From Qipengyuania vulgaris (GTDB lineage: Bacteria; Pseudomonadota; Alphaproteobacteria; Sphingomonadales; Sphingomonadaceae): 64,000 nt of DNA. Each line of letters begins with the position of its first letter. Position 1 is the first letter of the stretch. The notes under the pieces are model-generated. The model was not told where the DNA came from. It saw only the letters and a list, made by a program, of their open reading frames with translations, and made no database searches. The translations under genes and the position numbers were made by a program. The stretch is from assembly GCF_009827325.1 (NCBI RefSeq), contig NZ_WTYC01000012.1:62001-126000 (forward strand). The letters are read 5' to 3'. This document shows, piece by piece, positions 17,501 through 24,434 of this stretch.

Positions 17501-17622
17501 TCCCCGAACACCTGAAGGTCGGAGAAGCAAGCGCGGATCGCCTGCCCTCGGTCGACAAAGAGAGCCTGCGCGCGGTGCCGCAGATCGACCTTCCCGAACG
17601 CAACATCGAACGTGCCCGATAG
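14596..17622 (+). CDS. MobF-family conjugative relaxase-helicase (TrwC/TraI-like)
   Basis: A 1008-residue bifunctional relaxase. The N-terminal TrwC domain has the catalytic tyrosines in YFAKDDYY (Tyr16, Tyr22, Tyr23) and the HUH metal site H145, H156, H158 (FQHD...NHTHAV). The C-terminal half is a RecD/UvrD-like helicase: Walker A GVAGAGKTT (about 486-494), Walker B VLVLDEASLV (about 576) and YAINMHQAQGDT (about 877). It nicks oriT, stays bound to the 5' end, unwinds the strand and is exported with it. It overlaps the preceding ORF by one base. Length and domain order are normal for MOBF enzymes. Confidence 0.92.
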   Translation: MLSVASVSSAGGAANYFAKDDYYVGDGPAELSEWGGKGAEALGLSGPVTKEDFEKVLDGKLPDGTIVNGNENRRAGIDLTFSMPKSASLMAQLGGDKRVLTAQEAAVKATMTYLEKHFAEARDYSRNPNGEAVQTGKLLYALFQHDTSRKLDPQNHTHAVIAAMTQDKAGNWKALWNGEVWKNNSVLGSIYNAALRTNLEKLGYRTELTGKHGQFEIQGVSREVIEAFSQRRLDILATAEKLGRRANETEFLRGVTKNTRDPKLNPDDKQALRQEWAKRAEGLEFDAKAMVEQTRARIDNGREGPLGTAERVRGVIAAVQETAQLYTRPADELTTNGLQRMGLTPTQLRTELVTASAVRVIGERETSWTRGELVKTALDLGARGVTVEGVEARMEALVDKGQMLPGKSARLDGAIEKYTTPEHVAIERATLANVTAGKDASPGMIKASGAPERLRAVSGEYDLNAEQIAAGTLALSSDDRTVVIQGVAGAGKTTLISAIASVAREEGRDVIGLAFANKMVNDLRNETEIRTANGEAVKEGIEARTVSSFVNQHLRGALHGSGPTFEASRAALEGKVLVLDEASLVANKPMNDLLTIANRLGVEKLVMIGDKAQLQPIEAGKSFSLIQADYPALARLDTSLRQRTEHMKEASGLARAGRFRESFALLGDKVVEAGKDHLEVAAKTWLDLPPEDRERTAIYSSGRDARASLNRMVQDGLRAEGSIKGEGLTLDTLRPAHATREELRYAATYAKGQLLEVMRQNAPGGLSRGRYDVEGLDAKGRVFLRDENGKLKRFDPSRIDPVDKRDALRLSEKTKETIHEGDKVRWTEKDDARKLMKSEEAKILGVKDGVVTVENRHGETVELKQNDKMLERMGLAYAINMHQAQGDTRDMAIGEMHSSARHLSNQRLALVMMTRVRDDITIVTNDRDQLLAQIGRNPGDKTSALETLGEKRIADARIDRAAPDFNPKIPEHLKVGEASADRLPSVDKESLRAVPQIDLPERNIERAR

Positions 17623-17632
17623 GAGACCGGCA

Positions 17633-18028
17633 ATGGACAAGACCCAGCATGACCTGATCGCCAACGCCCCGCAGAAGGACAGTCTAAACTCCGTTCTCGA
17701 GCAACAGCCGACGCTTTCCAACTTCGTGAAGCAGGCGGGACTGCAGGAACTCGCCGAATTGGTGGAGGGGGACAATTTCGTGGCGTGCGATCTGGATCTG
17801 CACGGGGTCCAGGGATGCGCCGACATGCGCGAAATGGTCGCGAACCAGCAGATGGTAGCCGAATGCGTCGCAATCGGTCTCGCCATCCTCATCGCGGTGA
17901 TCGTTGGTTCGATCGCCGTGGCCTTCGTCAATCTCGCAACAAAGTTCGCAGCGCCGCTCGGAATGAACCGCGTCTACGCGCTCTTTCCGCGCCGCCTGAA
18001 CGAATTCTGGAATGGCAGTACGACATGA
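17633..18028 (+). CDS. Single-pass membrane protein of the transfer operon
   Basis: A 131-residue protein beginning MDKTQHDLIANAPQKDSL, with AGGAGA upstream of the ATG 11 bp after the relaxase. One long hydrophobic segment (AECVAIGLAILIAVIVGSIA) sits near residues 80-110; the N-terminal part has several acidic residues and two Cys. It overlaps the next gene by 4 bp (ATGA). The family is not recognised. Its place right behind the relaxase suggests a transfer accessory role. Confidence 0.6.
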   Translation: MDKTQHDLIANAPQKDSLNSVLEQQPTLSNFVKQAGLQELAELVEGDNFVACDLDLHGVQGCADMREMVANQQMVAECVAIGLAILIAVIVGSIAVAFVNLATKFAAPLGMNRVYALFPRRLNEFWNGSTT

Positions 18029-18451
18029 CACACCTCCTGACGGGCCCGTGGGGTTTTCTCCCCGCCACGCCCGAAGAGCTCTCCGCGACCGGCGTCGTCC
18101 TCGCCGTGGCGACCGGACTGACCCTTGATCTTCTGGGCCGACCCGCGCTCATCGACGGAGAACTGACGTCATGGACAAGCCAGACCCTCCTGTTCCTCGT
18201 CATCGCCGGCGTCATCATCGCGACAGCCGCGATCTGGAGCGGTCTGCCGCGCCGGGAGCTCTCCCGTCTCAAGGTGCCGCCGCAGCGATACCGATCGCGA
18301 CGCTCTCACCCGACACGCAGGCTATACGACCGTCCGCCTTCCGGCCGGAGAGCGGCCGACCAAGACGAGCGTCGAACGGCACATCGAAGCCGCGCTCGGA
18401 CCGCTCGTTGCGCACCGAACCCAATCACCCTGGCAAGCAACTCAAACCTGA
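18025..18451 (+). CDS. Small membrane protein, apparently frameshifted in its second half
   Basis: The ATG at 18025 overlaps the preceding stop (ATGA). The first about 90 residues look like a two-helix membrane protein (SATGVVLAVATGLTLDLLG; TLLFLVIAGVIIATAAIW). After about 18290 this frame becomes an Arg-rich, non-coding-like string that runs to 18534 into the next gene. A neighbouring frame instead reads RDALTRHAGYTTVRLPAGE and VERHIEAALGPLVAHRT, ending at TGA 18449-18451, just before the AAGGAGG of the next gene. The simplest view is one gene with a single frameshift near 18290; programmed slippage or a separate overlapping ORF are alternatives. Confidence 0.5.
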
Positions 18452-18463
18452 AGGAGGACCACG

Positions 18464-18673
18464 ATGGCGTTCGATTACGAAGACGTAGGCACATTCGGAA
18501 GCAAGCGAGCCGCCGAGGACTGGGCACACCGTAACAGGGTGGACCTGCGCGACCTCCACATCCGCAACGCCGGAGGCGATCGCGTCGAGGTCGGCATTCG
18601 CAAGAGCGGATACGACGACAAGGAAAATTACGACAACCGCAGCGGCGAAAGGCGCGACGGCTTCTGGCGATGA
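18464..18673 (+). CDS. Hypothetical protein (69 aa)
   Basis: A small hydrophilic protein (MAFDYEDVGTFGSKRAAEDW...ERRDGFWR) with an ideal AAGGAGG ribosome site. It probably folds as a small alpha/beta unit of the kind ASKRAAEDWAHRNRVDLRDL. The family is not recognised. It follows the membrane genes of the transfer operon by 12 bp. Confidence 0.6.
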   Translation: MAFDYEDVGTFGSKRAAEDWAHRNRVDLRDLHIRNAGGDRVEVGIRKSGYDDKENYDNRSGERRDGFWR

Positions 18674-18805
18674 CGCCCATGCTCGCGCGCAAGCGCCTCA
18701 AAGGTCCGGGAGGCATTCACCTTCCGCGAAACCGCTCCGCAAGGGGCATCACGCGCCACCGGCGCATCAACCACCCGGGCAACCGGAAAGAAGAGGGAAC
18801 TAACA

Positions 18806-19168
18806 ATGTTGAAGAAGATGATGGCAGCCGCTGCAATGGCAGGAGCTTTCATGGCCGTACCGGCAGCAGCACAGGATGCCTTAGCGGCGGATGAAATGCA
18901 CGAACACGCTGCCGCCACGAAGACGATCGCCGATGGGGTGAATCAGAGCACCGGCAATGTGGCCCGGCAGATGCTCGATCTTGTCGCCCGGGAAGCGAAG
19001 GCGAAAGCGACGCTCGAAGACAGTGTCGAGCGCAAGCAGCGCCGTATGTCGCTGGACGAAATGGTCAAATGCCACGACTGCAAACAGGAGAAGCAGGACT
19101 GCGGCGATCAGGCGAAATGCGATGTTCGGAATGATTGCCGGAAAACGAAATGCCAAAAGAAGGCGTGA
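18806..19168 (+). CDS. Secreted protein with Cys-rich C-terminus
   Basis: A 120-residue protein with a signal peptide (MLKKMMAAAAMAGAFMAVPA, cleavage near AAAQD), a helical middle part and a C-terminal tail with six Cys in CHDCKQEKQDC, KCDVRNDC and KTKC. The tail is also rich in Lys and Asp and may form disulfides or bind metal in the periplasm. A GAGGG-like ribosome site precedes the ATG. Its stop region overlaps the start of the zinc-ribbon membrane protein at 19150, so the two are probably made together. No family recognised. Confidence 0.6.
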   Translation: MLKKMMAAAAMAGAFMAVPAAAQDALAADEMHEHAAATKTIADGVNQSTGNVARQMLDLVAREAKAKATLEDSVERKQRRMSLDEMVKCHDCKQEKQDCGDQAKCDVRNDCRKTKCQKKA

Positions 19169-19632
19169 GCTCGGGAGGAAGGGCCGCGATCATCGACGAG
19201 CCGCAGGTCCGATGCCCCTTCTGCAGGGGTCTTATGCCGGGATGGATGTCGCGCTATCCCGGCAAAACCTGCACGCTCTGCGCACGGCCCCTTTTCCTGC
19301 TCCCTTTCATCTCCTCGCGGCATTATCGGTCGGTTCTGAGCGCGATCGACGTCGTGAAGATCATTATGCTGCCCGTGATGGCAGGTGCGACCATATCGTT
19401 CGCCATGGGTCGTCTCGAGGCCGACAGCTACGCCTGTATCGTCGCTGGCGCTCTCCTCACTTGGGGAATGATCGATGTCTGGGACGGAACGGCAGGCCTC
19501 AGAACCGGCCTGGACAAGGTCAGAAAGCGGATTTGTCGAGGTGCCGTCGCTCGCAAAATGTCCCTCGCAAAGACGATCTTCGGATCGGCCTCGATGGTGC
19601 TGGGCGCGATCGGCCTGCTGATGGTAAGGTGA
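19150..19632 (+). CDS. Membrane protein with N-terminal zinc ribbon
   Basis: A 160-residue protein starting MPKEGVSSGG. The N-terminal part has two CxxC pairs (CPFC at about 22-25 and CTLC at about 42-45) spaced like a zinc ribbon. Three to four hydrophobic segments follow (VVKIIMLPVMAGATISFAMG; YACIVAGALLTWGMIDVW; TIFGSASMVLGAIGLLMV). The ATG at 19150 is inside the end of the preceding Cys-rich gene. A TTG further upstream is open but less likely. Function unknown; pairing with a secreted Cys-rich protein suggests redox or metal handling at the membrane, which is speculative. Confidence 0.6.
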   Translation: MPKEGVSSGGRAAIIDEPQVRCPFCRGLMPGWMSRYPGKTCTLCARPLFLLPFISSRHYRSVLSAIDVVKIIMLPVMAGATISFAMGRLEADSYACIVAGALLTWGMIDVWDGTAGLRTGLDKVRKRICRGAVARKMSLAKTIFGSASMVLGAIGLLMVR

Positions 19633-19958
19633 AGATCCGCCGACAATTTGCGGCTACGCGCATTACGCTGCTCGGAATCGCAACACTGAGCGATCAGATC
19701 TCGACGGCTTTGGCACTTGGAATAGGTGGCGGAACTTAAGCGCTCAATGCTTCCGCAGCGGGAGAAGGCCTTATATGAGCAGTTCGCTTGCCGCGGTAAC
19801 TTTGGGTTGCGTCGTTGCTCTCAGGCATTCGGCGACATATTGGATTTCTCCGGCATGCCGAAAAGCGGAGTGAGGGCACGACAACCGGCTGGTGATGCGT
19901 AGGATACTTGCTGTTCCGTCATGCCCATCCTTCGCTTCGGGCGTCGGCGCCGGCCAGT
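19633..19958. other. Backbone/cargo boundary, no gene seen
   Basis: Here the + strand transfer region ends and the - strand accessory block begins. I see no gene, integrase remnant or clear attachment site. The boundary itself is inferred from the change in gene content and direction. Confidence 0.4.
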
Positions 19959-20350
19959 TTACGCCTGCGTTCTAAATGGTTCGGCCAACTGTGCGAGGTA
20001 CGCATTAGGATAATCTTCGATGCCAGCGAGGCCGATCGCCCCGGCTTTGATATGCTCACTCGATCCAAAGCGCGCTGTACCAAGCAGAACATCCCAGAGC
20101 GTTAGAAACAGACCGAAATTGACGTCGCCGTCCGTTTGGGACGCAAGGTGGTGGTGCCGATGGACAGGGGCGACGGCCCAGACATATGCCAGCGGCCCGA
20201 CCCGCATCTCGACATTCGAATGCTGTAACTGGAGCTGGATCAACACCGCAAAGGAAGCCACGGCAGCGACATCTAGAGGAATCCCCAATAGAAGCCATGG
20301 CAAGGCACCGGCGGAAACCTCGAAGAACTGGTGGACCGGATGCTTCAATA
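19959..20350 (-). pseudogene. Sterol desaturase family protein, C-terminal fragment cut by IS66
   Basis: Carries the end of a sterol desaturase/fatty acid hydroxylase protein: HPVHQFFEVSAGALPWLLLG, a hydrophobic stretch and the third His cluster HRHHH, then LTLWDVLLGT. Removing the IS element (20351-23103) and one copy of the 8-bp target duplication joins this fragment in frame to 23104-23574 (FNGLLK + HPVHQ). The restored protein has about 284 residues with all three His motifs. The family puts a di-iron centre in the membrane and hydroxylates or desaturates lipids. The interruption should inactivate it. Confidence 0.85.
20343..20350. repeat. Left target-site duplication of the IS66 element
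   Basis: CTTCAATA immediately left of the element, repeated at 23104-23111. Eight bp is the usual IS66 duplication length. Confidence 0.9.
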
Positions 20351-20379
20351 GTACCCATCCGGTGAAGGCCGCGGCAGTG

Positions 20380-20598
20380 CTATATATCGTGGTCGGCGAT
20401 GAGCGTTGTGAGGTTTTCGACGCCGTATTCGGTAAATGCCATCGCGCCGTCCGGACGATCAAGGCTGTACACCCAGATCAGCCCGTCTTCCGGGTCCATG
20501 CCCGACGCGAGTTCAGCAATCAGATCTTCTTCGACGCTTAGATGACGCGCTACGAGTGCGATCGTGCTGACCGAATGGACCTTGTTAACGTGCGCCAT
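20380..20598 (-). CDS. IS66 passenger protein (72 aa)
   Basis: A small acidic protein (MAHVNKVHSVSTIALVARHL...GLIWVYSLDRPDGAMAFTEY) located between tnpC and the IS end. Its ATG shares one base with the tnpC stop (TGATG), so it is co-translated with the transposase. I recall similar proteins with the pattern EDGLIWVY...AMAFT..G.ENL at the same place in other IS66-type elements. No function is known; a regulator of transposition or target-site helper is possible. Its coding frame is intact, which argues for selection. Confidence 0.7.
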   Translation of the reverse strand: MAHVNKVHSVSTIALVARHLSVEEDLIAELASGMDPEDGLIWVYSLDRPDGAMAFTEYGVENLTTLIADHDI

Positions 20599-22250
20599 CA
20601 AGCTGCGATTCTGGCTCGCCCAGATTCCCAGTTCCAGGGCAGTAGTTCGTCGATCCGGTGGGCAGGATGTCCGGCGATGCGCGCGAGGACATCGGCCAGC
20701 CACGCCTGCGGATCGACATCGTTGAGCCGGGCCGTCTGGATCAGCGTGTAGAGCACGGCCGCGCGCTGTCCGCCGCGGTCGGAACCGCAGAACAGCCATG
20801 CCTTGCGGCCAAGCGGCACACAGCGCAGCGCCCGCTCGGCAGCGTTGTTCGTGATGCAGATCCGGCCATCATCGAGGAACCGGGTGAAGGCACCCCAGCG
20901 CCGGAGCATATAGTTGATGGCCTTGGCCATATCATGGCTGCGCGACAGCTTCGCGAGCTGCGCGGTGAGCCAGGCGTGCAGGCCCGCCATCAGCGGCGCG
21001 CTGCGTTCCTGCCGGAGTGCAACACGCTCGCCTGGCGTTTTGCCGTTGATGCCGCGCTCGATCTCGAACAGGGCATCGAGGCGCTGCACGGCTTCTAGCG
21101 CGATCGGGTAGATCATGCCGTTGCGTCCGCCGCGGCTTCTCCTGCGCGCGGCTCCCTCGACATCGGCCAGCTCGAAGAATTTGCGCCGTGCATGCGCGAA
21201 GCAGCCCGCCTCGATCACGGGTGCTGGCTGACGACCGGGAGCGTAAAGCTCGTTGTAGCCGCCATAGGCATCGGCCTGCAGGATCCCTGCCCAGGACGCC
21301 AGATGCTCCCGTGGATGCTCACCGCGCCGATCGCGGGAATAGTGGAACAAGGCTGCTGGCGGATCGGAGCCGGCGAAGGGCCGGTCATCGCGCACATAAA
21401 CCCACAGGCGCGCCGTATCGGTCTTGCCCTTCGCCATGACCGGCACGGTCGTATCGTCGCCATGGATCCGGGCTGCATCCAGCACATGGGCTTCGATCCG
21501 CCGGTAGAGCGGCATGAGTGCGAAGGCGGCGGCACCGACCTGATCGGCCAGGGTCGAGGTGCTGAGCGCTACGCCTTCGCGGGCGAAGCGCTCGGCCTGC
21601 CGGTTGAGGGGCTGGTGCTGACCGTACTTCTCAAAAAGTAGCATGGCGAGGAAGCTGGGCCCGGCCCATCCGCGCGGCACGACATGGAACGGCGCCGGGG
21701 GCTGCGTAATCGTCTCGCAATCCCGGCAGGAGAACTTCTCACGCACCGTCCGGATCACCTTCCACTGGCGCGGGATCACTTCCAGCGTCTCGGTGATATC
21801 CTCTTCCAGCTTTGACAGACGCGCGCTGCCGCAGGACGGGCACGAACAGGGCGCGGGGATGACGACGCGTTCGCGGGGCAGATGTTCGGGGAACGGCTTG
21901 CGGCTCGGGCGCTTGCGGTCGAACGCGGCAACCTCGCTCGTCTTCGCCGGAGCGGCTTCGGCAGCGCAATCATTCTCGCAGGCATCGGCCTCGAGATCTT
22001 CGAGCTGCAATTCCAACTGGTCGAGCAGACGTCGGCTGCGTTCGGCGCTGGCGCCATATTGCTCGCGACGCAGCCTGGCGATCTGCAGCTTGAGGTGCGC
22101 GATCAGCGCCTCGATCGCGCTCTCGCGGGCCCTGGCCTTGGCAAGGCGTGCCTCGGCATCATCGGCGCGTGAGAGCGCGGCGGCCAGCAGCGCCTTGAGC
22201 GCTTCGACGTCGTCCGGCAGGGGCGATGCGGCCGTGTCCATAAGGGGCAT
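20598..22250 (-). CDS. tnpC: IS66 family transposase TnpC
   Basis: About 550 residues. The N-terminus has a Leu-rich helical region (IEALIAHLKLQIARLRREQYGASAERS), followed by the CPSCGSARLSKLEED and SCRDCETITQ zinc-finger part typical of IS66, then the DDE catalytic region (IHGDDTTVPVM; LQADAYGGYN; NNAAERALR). The start was placed at 22250 (MPLMDTAASPLPDDV); an upstream extension to 22394 is open but non-conserved and would overlap tnpB. It cuts and joins the IS ends. Intact. Confidence 0.92.
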   Translation of the reverse strand: MPLMDTAASPLPDDVEALKALLAAALSRADDAEARLAKARARESAIEALIAHLKLQIARLRREQYGASAERSRRLLDQLELQLEDLEADACENDCAAEAAPAKTSEVAAFDRKRPSRKPFPEHLPRERVVIPAPCSCPSCGSARLSKLEEDITETLEVIPRQWKVIRTVREKFSCRDCETITQPPAPFHVVPRGWAGPSFLAMLLFEKYGQHQPLNRQAERFAREGVALSTSTLADQVGAAAFALMPLYRRIEAHVLDAARIHGDDTTVPVMAKGKTDTARLWVYVRDDRPFAGSDPPAALFHYSRDRRGEHPREHLASWAGILQADAYGGYNELYAPGRQPAPVIEAGCFAHARRKFFELADVEGAARRRSRGGRNGMIYPIALEAVQRLDALFEIERGINGKTPGERVALRQERSAPLMAGLHAWLTAQLAKLSRSHDMAKAINYMLRRWGAFTRFLDDGRICITNNAAERALRCVPLGRKAWLFCGSDRGGQRAAVLYTLIQTARLNDVDPQAWLADVLARIAGHPAHRIDELLPWNWESGRARIAA

Positions 22251-22314
22251 GGAATCACAGATCGGCCTTCGGTCAAAGCCCAAAATGCGCCAGCCAACGA
22301 AGAAAATGCAGCCC

Positions 22315-22656
22315 CTATCCGGCGCTCTGCGGACGCCATGAATATTGCGGGTTACGCCAGTCGATCCCCTCCAGCAGGCAGGACAATTGGGCATTGGTCA
22401 GCGAGACGATGCCCTCTCTCGCCGAGGGCCAGACGAAGCGACCCTTCTCGAGCCGTTTGGCATAAAGCGACATGCCGATGCCGTCGTGCCAGATGATCTT
22501 GACCAGCGATCCCGTCCGCCCTCGGAACACGAACAGGTCGCCGCCATGTGGATCGCGCTTCAGGCCCTGCTGAACCTGCAAGGCCAACCCCTGCATGCCC
22601 TTGCGCATGTCCGTGTGGCCCATCGCGATCCAGACCCTCGCGCCCGATGGGATCAT
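22315..22656 (-). CDS. tnpB: IS66 accessory protein TnpB
   Basis: 113 residues, MIPSGARVWIAMGHTDMRKG at the start, then GLALQVQQGLKRDPHGGDLF and a C-terminal EGIDWRNP. This matches the IS66 Orf2/TnpB family, required for efficient transposition together with TnpA, role unclear. The ATG at 22656 overlaps the tnpA stop (ATGA). The longer open frame to 22755 is in conflict with tnpA. Confidence 0.92.
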   Translation of the reverse strand: MIPSGARVWIAMGHTDMRKGMQGLALQVQQGLKRDPHGGDLFVFRGRTGSLVKIIWHDGIGMSLYAKRLEKGRFVWPSAREGIVSLTNAQLSCLLEGIDWRNPQYSWRPQSAG

Positions 22657-23018
22657 CGCAGCGCCTTCAAGGTCGCCGAAACCAGTGCGGCAGGCGCATT
22701 CGACGAAATGCGCACGCACCGACCATTGCCAAGATCGACCGTGACCGCGGCACACGGATCGTGATCGGCAGGCTGCTCATCATCGGCGAGCACGGCCTGG
22801 GCGAAATTTATCTCCGGTACCGGCAAGGACGCAGCCGCCGACTGTTCGCGCAACTTGCGACGCCATGTGTAGATCAGGCTGGTCGAAACGTCGCGCCGCC
22901 GCGATACATCGGCAACGCAGGCGCCCGGCGCAAAGGCCTCGGCGAGGATCTCAATCCGCTCCTCCTCGCTCCAACGCCGACGACGCTCCGGCCCCGTCAT
23001 CACCGTGATCTGACCCAT
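22653..23018 (-). CDS. tnpA: IS66 accessory protein TnpA
   Basis: 121 residues with an N-terminal helix-turn-helix (RRRRWSEEERIEILAEAF; DVSRRRDVSTSLIYTWRRKL) of the IS3/IS66 TnpA type, then a C-terminal region ending ATLKALR. It is the first gene of the element and probably binds its ends. A short inverted repeat GCTCG-CTCATA-CGAGC lies between it and the IS end. Confidence 0.9.
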   Translation of the reverse strand: MGQITVMTGPERRRRWSEEERIEILAEAFAPGACVADVSRRRDVSTSLIYTWRRKLREQSAAASLPVPEINFAQAVLADDEQPADHDPCAAVTVDLGNGRCVRISSNAPAALVSATLKALR

Positions 23019-23103
23019 GCTCCGCTCCTAAGCTCGCTCATACGAGCGCTCTTAAGACCGGTCGTTCACTCGCCGGACAAGGCGGGCCTCACCGGATGGG
23101 TAC

Positions 23104-23111
23104 CTTCAATA
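23104..23111. repeat. Right target-site duplication of the IS66 element
   Basis: CTTCAATA immediately right of the element, identical to 20343-20350. Confidence 0.9.
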
Positions 23112-23574
23112 GCCCGTTGAAGCCGTACATGTGGCGTACCGAATGATGCACGGCATGAAAACGCCAGAGAAACGAAACCCTGTGACTGGCGAAATGGGCA
23201 AGGGTTATCCCTAGGTCGAGAAGCACGATCGCGATGGCCGCATCAGCCCATAAGGGCAGCGTCGTTGGCCAGGCTGATTCCCAAGGGACAAGGCTTGCGA
23301 TGAGCGGAAGAAGCAGCACCATAGCCACAAGAGACCCTTCGTTTACAAGGGCATGCAAAACGTCCCGCCCGCCATCCCCATGGCTCGAATTCCACTGATT
23401 TTCGAAAGGCGCGATATGCTCGGCGGCAAGTGAGGTCCCGATCGCAGCGATGACCAGAACTAACAGCCAGGCCGGCGAACTATCCGAGGACACGATCGCC
23501 GTAGCGCCCCCGACAAAACCAAAAAAATAGAGTGGGGCATAGAGATAACGAAAAACGACCACTGGAGCCTCCAT
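23104..23574 (-). pseudogene. Sterol desaturase family protein, N-terminal fragment cut by IS66
   Basis: 157 codons of the same gene as 19959-20350. It has several membrane segments (LYAPLYFFGFVGGATAIV; AWLLVLVIAAIGTSLAAEHI; AIAIVLLDLGITLAHFASH) and the first two His motifs, HFASH and HAVHHS. After FNGLLK the frame enters the IS and stops within a few codons. The ATG at 23574 is used; a TTG one codon earlier is also open. Neighbours are an AraC regulator and a P450, suggesting a lipid- or fatty-acid-modifying gene set. Confidence 0.85.
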
Positions 23575-23634
23575 CAAACGATGGATCCATTTACGCTCCC
23601 GTCGCCCACCGGTCTTGAACGTTTCGGTGGTGTT

Positions 23635-24327
23635 TTAACGCACGATGGTAATCGCGATTTTTGCAAGACCCAGTGATGGCGTCACGCCGAACCATTCGAC
23701 CAAACGACGGGTAAAGTGCGCTTGATCGGAAAACCCACCCGCGGCCGCTGCGGCAGCGACACTATGAGATTGGTCGAAGCTCTCGATGGCACGCTGAACC
23801 TGTAACCATTGCAGGAGCTTGGTTGTCGGCACTCCAAAATCCCGAACCGCAATTTCCCGCATCCGCGTGGTCGAAACACCGACGGCTTTGGCCAATTCCG
23901 AAGGTGTCGCCCCGGGTTCGATCCGTTGCAGCGTAGAGCGGAGGCGCGGGTCGATTTGGCTCGAACCCTTCCGGTTCAAAAAGCCTTCCATCCATTTGCG
24001 TGCCTCGTTCCCAGATCCAACCAGAGCCAATGCATTCGCTTCAGCGGTCGAAAGCCGTTCCAGTCCAACACTCTTGTTGAGGTCACGGGTTCCCATGAAA
24101 AACGGATCGACATACAGATTTCGCAGGATGGCACCGGATGGCGTCAAGCGGTGAACCGTGGTGGCAGGGATGAGAACAGCTTCACCGGGCGACAAGCGAA
24201 GATCTCGGTCAGCGTTAATGCTGCAAGAGTCGACCAGCGAAAGACTGATCTGGTGTGCCAGATGACTGTGCGGACGGTTCTCTCCTGTTTGGGCGTCGAG
24301 AAGTGCCCAGCCAAATCCGAGCATCAT
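23635..24327 (-). CDS. AraC-family transcriptional regulator
   Basis: 230 residues from the ATG at 24327, chosen because GGGAGGG precedes it by 4 nt. The N-terminal part is a cupin-like sensor (HSHLAHQISLSLVD; LSPGEAVLIPATTVHRLTP). The C-terminal part has two helix-turn-helix units (ATPSELAKAVGVSTTRMREI; VAAAAAAGGFSDQAHFTRRL) ending with VTPS. A longer frame from a TTG at 24438 would overlap the P450. It lies between the P450 and the split desaturase gene, all in one direction, and probably controls them in response to a small ligand. Confidence 0.85.
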   Translation of the reverse strand: MMLGFGWALLDAQTGENRPHSHLAHQISLSLVDSCSINADRDLRLSPGEAVLIPATTVHRLTPSGAILRNLYVDPFFMGTRDLNKSVGLERLSTAEANALALVGSGNEARKWMEGFLNRKGSSQIDPRLRSTLQRIEPGATPSELAKAVGVSTTRMREIAVRDFGVPTTKLLQWLQVQRAIESFDQSHSVAAAAAAGGFSDQAHFTRRLVEWFGVTPSLGLAKIAITIVR

Positions 24328-24434
24328 GTTGCCCTCCCATGAGGCGTCGGTGCTTCTCAAAGAGCGATTTCGTCTTAGCTGCTGTGCAATCGGACGTTCC
24401 TTTCTGAGAGATCTCAACGCGTTCCCGGCTCTCC

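Larger units (their letters stand above)
20351..23103 (-). mobile_element. Complete IS66-family insertion sequence (2753 bp)
   Basis: The ends are inverted repeats that both begin GTACCCATCCGGTGA (15 identical bases, then partial similarity). The element is flanked by the 8-bp duplication CTTCAATA. In transcription order (- strand) it contains tnpA, tnpB, tnpC and a small passenger gene, the standard IS66 layout plus cargo. All transposition genes appear intact and the flanking duplication is perfect, so the insertion is probably recent. It splits a sterol desaturase gene. Confidence 0.93.

Noticed and set aside
17785..18534. 249-codon open frame covering the membrane gene at 18025
   Set aside because: Codons before 18025 overlap the preceding real gene in another frame, and the last 80 residues are Arg-rich shadow that runs into the next gene.
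18670..18894. Small ORF starting on the stop of the gene at 18464
   Set aside because: Sequence is low-complexity and basic, overlaps the secreted Cys-rich gene in another frame and has no family support.
22251..22394. Extended start of tnpC
   Set aside because: Would overlap tnpB and adds residues not expected in IS66 transposases.
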